This document shows, one piece after another, positions 49,273-53,893 of a stretch of 53,893 nucleotides of DNA. The number at the start of each line of letters is the position of its first letter. The stretch's first letter is position 1. The notes under the pieces were generated by a model, which searched no databases, was not told where the DNA came from, and saw only the letters and a list, made by a program, of their open reading frames with translations. A program made the translations under genes and the position numbers. The stretch is from Streptomyces sp. PT12 (GTDB taxonomy: Bacteria; Actinomycetota; Actinomycetes; Streptomycetales; Streptomycetaceae), in the NCBI RefSeq assembly GCF_003311645.1, contig NZ_QEST01000156.1, forward strand, positions 1 to 53,893, written 5' to 3'.

Positions 49273-50301
49273 TCATGTCTTCTGTATCACCGGCGCGGTG
49301 GCCGTCGAGCTGCGGACCACCAGCTCGGGGATGAAGACGAACTCGCTGTGCGGGGCGGGCGTTCCGCCGATCTCCTCAAGCAGCGCGCGCACCGCGGCCT
49401 GGCCCATCGCGGGGACGGGCTGGCGGATCGTGGTGAGGGGCGGGTCGGTGAACGCGATCAGCGGGGAGTCGTCGAAGCCGATGACCGAGCAGTGCTCGGG
49501 GACGTCGAGGCCCCGCTGGCGGGCCGCGCGGATCGCGCCGAGCGCCATCATGTCGCTCGCGCAGACGACCGCGGTGCAGTCGCGTTCGAGCAGCGCGGTG
49601 GTGGCGGCCTGGCCGCCCTCCAGGGTGTAGAGCGAGTGCTCGACGAGCCGCCGCGCCTCGGCCTCCTTGACGCGCAGCTCGTCCGCCATGCCCGCGAGGA
49701 AGCCCTCGACCTTGCGCTGGACGGGCACGAAGCGGGCCGGGCCGAGCGCGAGCCCGATGCGCCGGTGGCCGAGCGACACCAGGTGGGTGACGGCAAGGCG
49801 CATGGCCGCGCGGTCGTCGGGCGAGACAAAGGGGGCGCGGACCTTGGGGGAGAAGCCGTTGATCATGACGAACGGCACCCCGAAGCCGCGCAGCCGCTCG
49901 TAGCGCTCCATGTCGGCGCTGGTGTCGGCGTGCAGGCCCGAGATGAAGATGATGCCCGAGACGCCCCGCTCGACGAGCATCGTGGTCAGCTCGTCCTCGG
50001 TGGAGCCGCCGGGGGTCTGGGTGGTGAGCACCGGGGTGTATCCCTGGCGGGTGAGGGCCTGGCAGATCACCTGGGCGAAGGCGGGGAAGATAGGGTTCTC
50101 GAGCTCCGGGGTGATCAGTCCCACAAGTCCCGCGCTGCGCTTGACGAGCCGGGCGGGGCGCTCGTAGCCGAGGAGGTCGAGCGCCGTCAGGACGGATTCG
50201 CGGGTGGCGGCGGCGACTCCCGGCTTGCCGTTGAGCACACGGCTGACGGTCGCTTCGCTGACTCCCGCCTGGGCTGCGATGTCAGCAAGCCGTGCGGTCA
50301 C
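49273..50301 (-). CDS. malR: LacI-family regulator of the maltose operon (MalR)
   Basis: 342 aa. LacI helix-turn-helix at the start (RLADIAAQAGVSEATVSRVL with NGKPGV), then the sugar-binding core (VGLITPELENPIFPAFAQVI, GVSGIIFISGLH, VIGFDDSPLIAFTDPPLTTI). It is divergent from malEFG, as MalR is in Streptomyces, where it represses malEFG and aglA until maltose or maltodextrins are present. GTG 50301 start. Confidence 0.88.
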   Translation of the reverse strand: MTARLADIAAQAGVSEATVSRVLNGKPGVAAATRESVLTALDLLGYERPARLVKRSAGLVGLITPELENPIFPAFAQVICQALTRQGYTPVLTTQTPGGSTEDELTTMLVERGVSGIIFISGLHADTSADMERYERLRGFGVPFVMINGFSPKVRAPFVSPDDRAAMRLAVTHLVSLGHRRIGLALGPARFVPVQRKVEGFLAGMADELRVKEAEARRLVEHSLYTLEGGQAATTALLERDCTAVVCASDMMALGAIRAARQRGLDVPEHCSVIGFDDSPLIAFTDPPLTTIRQPVPAMGQAAVRALLEEIGGTPAPHSEFVFIPELVVRSSTATAPVIQKT

Positions 50302-50402
50302 AGTTCGGGACCTTACCGGTCACCGGTGACGCTGCCCACCAGAGGCCGAGAAACGTACCGGAATGTATGAATTTCGAGGAGTGACTCGCGCATGGGCTCA
50401 GT

Positions 50403-50423
50403 CTTGCAGCAATTTGCCGCAAG
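50403..50423. promoter_or_regulatory. Candidate MalR operator
   Basis: Inverted repeat CTTGC...GCAAG with an inner TTGCAG...TTGCCG in the malR-malE gap, upstream of malE. It resembles the CTTGCAG-type MalR sites described for Streptomyces. Confidence 0.6.
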
Positions 50424-50538
50424 CTCTTTCCAAAGTGTGGCAGCGCTGTTACGTTCCTGCCAGTCCGGCGCCGCAGCGGTGCGGTGCGTAGGGTGGACAA
50501 ACCACCCTTGATCGGGCGTAAGGCTTGAAGGAGTTCAC

Positions 50539-51795
50539 ATGCGGCGCAGCATAGGAACGACGGCCGTGGTTGCCGTGCTGGCTCTTGCGGCAACGGCTTG
50601 CGGCGGGGACGACGGGGACGGGGGTGGCGGGGGAGGCGGTGACGGCGAGCTCTCGGGCACCGTCACCTACTGGGACACCTCGAACGAGACCGAGGCGGAG
50701 GTGTTCGAGGCCGTCGCGGCCGACTTCGAGGAGCTGCACCCCGGGGTCACGGTCGACTACGTGAACGTCGGCTTCGACGACGCGCAGAACCGCTTCAAGA
50801 ACGCGGCGGGCGCGAACGAGGCCCCCGACGTGATGCGCACCGAGGTCGCCTGGGTGGCCGACTTCGCGAGCCTGGGCTACCTCTACCCGCTGGACGACAC
50901 CGCGGCGCTCGAGGACCAGGAGGACTTCCTGCCCACCCCGTGGGCCTCCACCCAGTACGAGGGCCAGACCTACGCGGTCCCGCAGGTGACCGACACCCTC
51001 GCCCTCTTCTACAACCAGGCCCTGCTCGACCAGGCCGGGGTCGAGGTGCCCGCCTCCCTCGCCGACATCGAGGCGTCCACAGGGGCGTTCGACGAGGACG
51101 GCGTCACACCGCTGTATGTGCGCGGCGACGACCCGTACTGGTTCCTGCCGTTCCTCTACGGCGAGGGCGGCGACCTGGTCGACGCCGACGCCCAGGAGGT
51201 GACGGTCGACAGCGCCGCGGGCGTGGCCGCGTTCGAGGCGATGCAGGGCCTCGTCGACTCGGGCGCCGCGATCACCGACACCAGCGAGGGCTGGGAGAAC
51301 ATGATGTCGGCGTTCGGCAACGGCGACGTCGCCATGATGATCAACGGCCCCTGGGCCATCGCCGACGCCACCGCCGCGCTCGGCGAGGACCTGGGCGTGG
51401 CCCCCGTCCCCGCGGGCGGCCAGGCGCAGGGCTCGCCGCTGGGCGGCTGGAACTACGCGGTGTACGCCGGGACTCCTGACGCGGAGGCGTCGTTCGAGTT
51501 CGTCAAGTACATGTCCTCGGTCGAGTCCCAGACGCGGATCACCGAGGAGCTGAGCCTGCTGCCCACGCGCGCCTCGGTCTACGAGGACCCGGCGGTGCAG
51601 GGGAACGAGATGGTCGGCTTCTTCAAGCCCGCCGTCGACATCGCCCACGAGCGGCCCTGGATCCCGCAGGCGCAGTCCCTCTTCGAGCCGCTGCGGGTGT
51701 CCATCGAGGCCATGCTCACCGGCTCCGCCTCGCCCGATGAGGCCGCGGCCGACACCGGCGACGCCTACCGCGACCTCCTCGAGGACTGGCAGTAA
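50539..51795 (+). CDS. malE: Maltose/maltodextrin-binding lipoprotein
   Basis: 418 aa. Signal peptide with lipobox LAATAC followed by a Gly/Asp linker, then the MBP fold: TVTYWDTSNETEAEVFEAV, FKNAAGANEAPDVMRTEVAW, NGDVAMMINGPWAIAD and the C-terminal LFEPLRVSIEAMLTGSASPD. ATG 50539 follows GAAGGAG. It is first of malEFG and delivers maltose/maltodextrin; control by MalR is expected. Confidence 0.9.
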   Translation: MRRSIGTTAVVAVLALAATACGGDDGDGGGGGGGDGELSGTVTYWDTSNETEAEVFEAVAADFEELHPGVTVDYVNVGFDDAQNRFKNAAGANEAPDVMRTEVAWVADFASLGYLYPLDDTAALEDQEDFLPTPWASTQYEGQTYAVPQVTDTLALFYNQALLDQAGVEVPASLADIEASTGAFDEDGVTPLYVRGDDPYWFLPFLYGEGGDLVDADAQEVTVDSAAGVAAFEAMQGLVDSGAAITDTSEGWENMMSAFGNGDVAMMINGPWAIADATAALGEDLGVAPVPAGGQAQGSPLGGWNYAVYAGTPDAEASFEFVKYMSSVESQTRITEELSLLPTRASVYEDPAVQGNEMVGFFKPAVDIAHERPWIPQAQSLFEPLRVSIEAMLTGSASPDEAAADTGDAYRDLLEDWQ

Positions 51796-51807
51796 GGGAG
51801 GCACCCC

Positions 51808-52824
51808 ATGACCTCACCCACCATCGCCTCCCCCGAGGAGGCGGGGGCCGCGGGCGCCGAGCGCGCCCGCGGCCCCCGCCGCGGGGCGGGCGGCGGCCCT
51901 GGACGGCTGCGCCTGGCCCTGTCCACGCACTGGTACGCCTGGGCGATGATCGCCCCCGTCGTCCTGGTGATCGCCGCGATCATCGGCTGGCCGCTCGTCA
52001 GGGGCGTCTATCTCTCCCTGACCGACGCGGACGAGGCCAACGTCGAGCGGACGATCGGCGTCAACTCCATACCGGCGACGTATGAGTTCATCGGCCTGGA
52101 CAACTATGCCGACATCCTCGGCGACGACACCTTCTGGGACCGCCTCGGCTGGACCGTGGTCTGGACGGTGGCCTGTGTGGCGATCACCTTTGCCATCGGC
52201 CTGACCCTGGCGAACATGCTCAACCGCCAGTTCCGCGGGCGCACCGTCTACCGGATGGCCCTGATCCTGCCGTGGGCCATCCCGGCGTTCGTGTCCGTCT
52301 TCGCGTGGCGGATGCTCTACAACGAGCGCAACGGCCTCCTCAACAGCCTTCTCGAGGGCCGCGGCATCGACGGCATCGCGTGGCTGTCCGACCCCACATG
52401 GGCCAAGGTCGCCGTGATCTCCGTCAACGTCTGGCTGGGCGTGCCGTTCATGCTCGTCGCCATGCTGGGCGCGCTCCAGTCGATCCCCGCCGAGCAGTAC
52501 GAGGCGGCCGAGATGGACGGGGCGAGCGCGTGGCAGCGCTTCCGCTTCATCACGCTGCCCGGCGTGCGCTCGGTGTCGATGACGGTGGTGCTGCTCAGCA
52601 CGATCTGGACGTTCAACATGTTCCCGGTGATCTTCCTGCTGACCAGGGGCGGACCCGCGGGGTCGACGGACATCCTGGTCACCGAGGCGTTCCGGCTGGC
52701 CTTCACCGCCAGCCCGCGCGACTTCGCCAACTCGGCCGCGTGGGGCGTGCTGATCCTGCTGCTCCTGGTCCTCTTCGCGATCTCCTACCGCAGGGCACTC
52801 CGCAAGCAGGGAGAGGTGTGGTGA
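51808..52824 (+). CDS. malF: Maltose ABC transporter permease MalF
   Basis: 338 aa. Six helices; EAA loop YEAAEMDGASAWQRFRFITL; FPVIFLLTRGGPAGSTDIL at the end. The start follows GGGAGGC in a short 12-bp gap after malE. It overlaps malG. Confidence 0.9.
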   Translation: MTSPTIASPEEAGAAGAERARGPRRGAGGGPGRLRLALSTHWYAWAMIAPVVLVIAAIIGWPLVRGVYLSLTDADEANVERTIGVNSIPATYEFIGLDNYADILGDDTFWDRLGWTVVWTVACVAITFAIGLTLANMLNRQFRGRTVYRMALILPWAIPAFVSVFAWRMLYNERNGLLNSLLEGRGIDGIAWLSDPTWAKVAVISVNVWLGVPFMLVAMLGALQSIPAEQYEAAEMDGASAWQRFRFITLPGVRSVSMTVVLLSTIWTFNMFPVIFLLTRGGPAGSTDILVTEAFRLAFTASPRDFANSAAWGVLILLLLVLFAISYRRALRKQGEVW

Positions 52825-53750
52825 CGATGGCCACCGACGACATGACCCGGCCCTCGGCCCGCCCCTCGGCCCGCCCCTCGGACCGGCCCGCTTCCCGGCA
52901 ACGCCGCGCGCCCCGGCAGCGAAGGCGCGGGGAGCGTTCCCGCGCGGCCTCGGTGGGGCTGCACGCGACGCTGCTCGTGGCGGCGGTGATCGCGGTGTTC
53001 CCGCCGCTGTGGCTGCTGGTCACCTCGTTCAAGCCGAAGACCGACACGTTCACGCGGTCGCTGGTCTCCGGCTTCACGCTGGACAACTACGACCACGTCA
53101 TCAACGACACGGAGTTCCTGACGTGGTTCGGCAACTCGGTCGTGATCGTGCTCGCCACGACGCTGATCGGCGTCTTCATCTCGTCGACCACCGGCTACGC
53201 GCTCAGCCGCTTCCGCTTCCCCGGGATGCGCCCGCTGATGTGGACCCTGCTGCTGACGCAGATGTTCCCGATGGCGGTGCTGATCGTGCCGCTGTACAAC
53301 CTGATGTCCCGCTACGGGCTGCTCAACCAGCCGGTCGGCCTCGTCGTCACCTATCTGACGATCGCCGTGCCGTTCTGCGCGTGGATGATGAAGAGCTTCT
53401 TCGACACCATCCCCGTGGCCATCGACGAGTCGGGCCGGGTCGACGGGCTCAACCCCTTCGGCGTCTTCTGGCGGCTGATCATGCCGCTGGCCAAGCCGGG
53501 CCTGGCCGTCACGGCGTTCTACTCCTTTGTCACGGCGTGGGCCGAGGTCGCCTTCGCCACGGCGTTCATGACCGGCGAGCAGAACCTCACGCTGGCCGGT
53601 GGCCTCCAGACCTTTGTCAACCAGCACACCCAGGACTGGCACCTGATGACCGCCGCGGCCGTCCTCATCGCCGTCCCCGCCATCCTCGTCTTCGGCTACG
53701 CGCAGCGTCACCTCCAGTCAGGACTGACCGCGGGCGCGACCAAAGCCTGA
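52821..53750 (+). CDS. malG: Maltose ABC transporter permease MalG
   Basis: 309 aa if started at GTG 52821 (GTGA overlap); ATG 52827 is an equally plausible start. A Ser/Arg-rich lead (TRPSARPSARPSDRPASRQ) precedes six helices; EAA loop DESGRVDGLNPFGVFWRLIM; C-terminus LQSGLTAGATKA. It completes malEFG. No ATPase gene follows, as in other Streptomyces where MsiK serves several importers. Confidence 0.9.
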   Translation: MTMATDDMTRPSARPSARPSDRPASRQRRAPRQRRRGERSRAASVGLHATLLVAAVIAVFPPLWLLVTSFKPKTDTFTRSLVSGFTLDNYDHVINDTEFLTWFGNSVVIVLATTLIGVFISSTTGYALSRFRFPGMRPLMWTLLLTQMFPMAVLIVPLYNLMSRYGLLNQPVGLVVTYLTIAVPFCAWMMKSFFDTIPVAIDESGRVDGLNPFGVFWRLIMPLAKPGLAVTAFYSFVTAWAEVAFATAFMTGEQNLTLAGGLQTFVNQHTQDWHLMTAAAVLIAVPAILVFGYAQRHLQSGLTAGATKA

Positions 53751-53771
53751 CCGAATCTCCCCAGGGATGAC

Positions 53772-53893
53772 ATGACCCAGCACCTCGCCGACCGCGCCCA
53801 GCCCGCACCGGGCCCCGCCACGTCTCCCGCCACCGAGCCGGAGTGGTGGCGTGACGCGGTCATCTACCAGGTCTACCCGCGCTCGTTCGCCGA
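53772..53893 (+). CDS. GH13 alpha-glucosidase, partial (AglA type)
   Basis: The first 40 codons are visible before the window ends: a Pro-rich lead, then PEWWRDAVIYQVYPRSFA, the universal GH13 start. It follows malG by 21 bp. In Streptomyces, aglA lies at this place and encodes the alpha-glucosidase of the maltose regulon. Confidence 0.82.
   Translation, partial: MTQHLADRAQPAPGPATSPATEPEWWRDAVIYQVYPRSFA

Overview
The DNA is very GC-rich and has dense, often ATGA/GTGA-overlapping genes, GTG starts and actinomycete-specific families (GlnE next to a type-I glutamine synthetase, F420-dependent NADPH reductase NpdG, PspAB, DUF5685, HtaA/HmuTUV, conservon-type kinase, CYP157-like P450). It is almost certainly a Streptomyces or close relative. 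From memory, the order map / npdG / panB / htpX-pspAB / nadE / glnA2 / glnE / PAP2 / malR-malEFG-agl resembles a conserved Streptomyces core segment. The left third is accessory.

Region 1 (1-8440) is an accessory, duplicated region. Two divergent modules lie in tandem. Each has, on the minus strand, a small Cys protein (57/59 aa), a 155-aa zinc-ribbon-like protein, a 105-aa protein ending in a membrane helix and (seen in copy 2) an 85-aa relative of that protein. Each has, on the plus strand, a helix-turn-helix/TPR-type regulator with its own cargo: a pterin carbinolamine dehydratase and a flavoprotein in module 1, and a SLOG-like Rossmann protein in module 2. The minus-strand genes are nearly identical between copies while the regulators and cargo are not. 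Each module ends in a terminator hairpin, a solitary 28-bp type I-E CRISPR-like repeat with a conserved flank, and a shared ~76-bp palindromic element. Stumps of a glycosyltransferase and an alcohol dehydrogenase sit at the borders.

Region 2 (8440-16306) is for surface glycans: a family-2 glycosyltransferase, a lipoprotein, a large secreted beta-propeller/FN3/LamG/DNRLRE protein, GDP-mannose dehydratase, GDP-fucose synthase and a polyprenyl-phosphate sugar transferase. Region 3 (16479-22608) is a heme-iron uptake locus: hmuV-hmuU-hmuT divergent from two HtaA-domain surface proteins, across a near-consensus iron box. Region 4 (22636-26713) holds a LysR regulator divergent from a threonine-dehydratase-like enzyme, a DUF5685 protein with a very Cys-rich tail, and an aldo/keto reductase.

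Region 5 (26777-31674) is an ABC sugar importer (binding protein, two permeases) with a cytoplasmic GH13 glucosidase; the binding protein probably starts at CTG. Region 6 (31790-39462) is core housekeeping: methionine aminopeptidase, NpdG, PanB, an exo/endonuclease/phosphatase-family membrane protein, HtpX-PspAB envelope-stress genes and NAD synthetase. Region 7 (39644-43450) is an unusual conservon-like island: a CvnA-type kinase followed by a P450 lacking the ExxR motif, convergent with a terpene-synthase homologue that has lost its metal-binding motifs.

Region 8 (43772-53893) returns to core: glnA2, glnE, a PAP2 membrane phosphatase, and the maltose system malR / malEFG followed by the start of a GH13 alpha-glucosidase cut by the window edge. 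No rRNA, tRNA, transposase, integrase, cas gene or complete CRISPR array was found.
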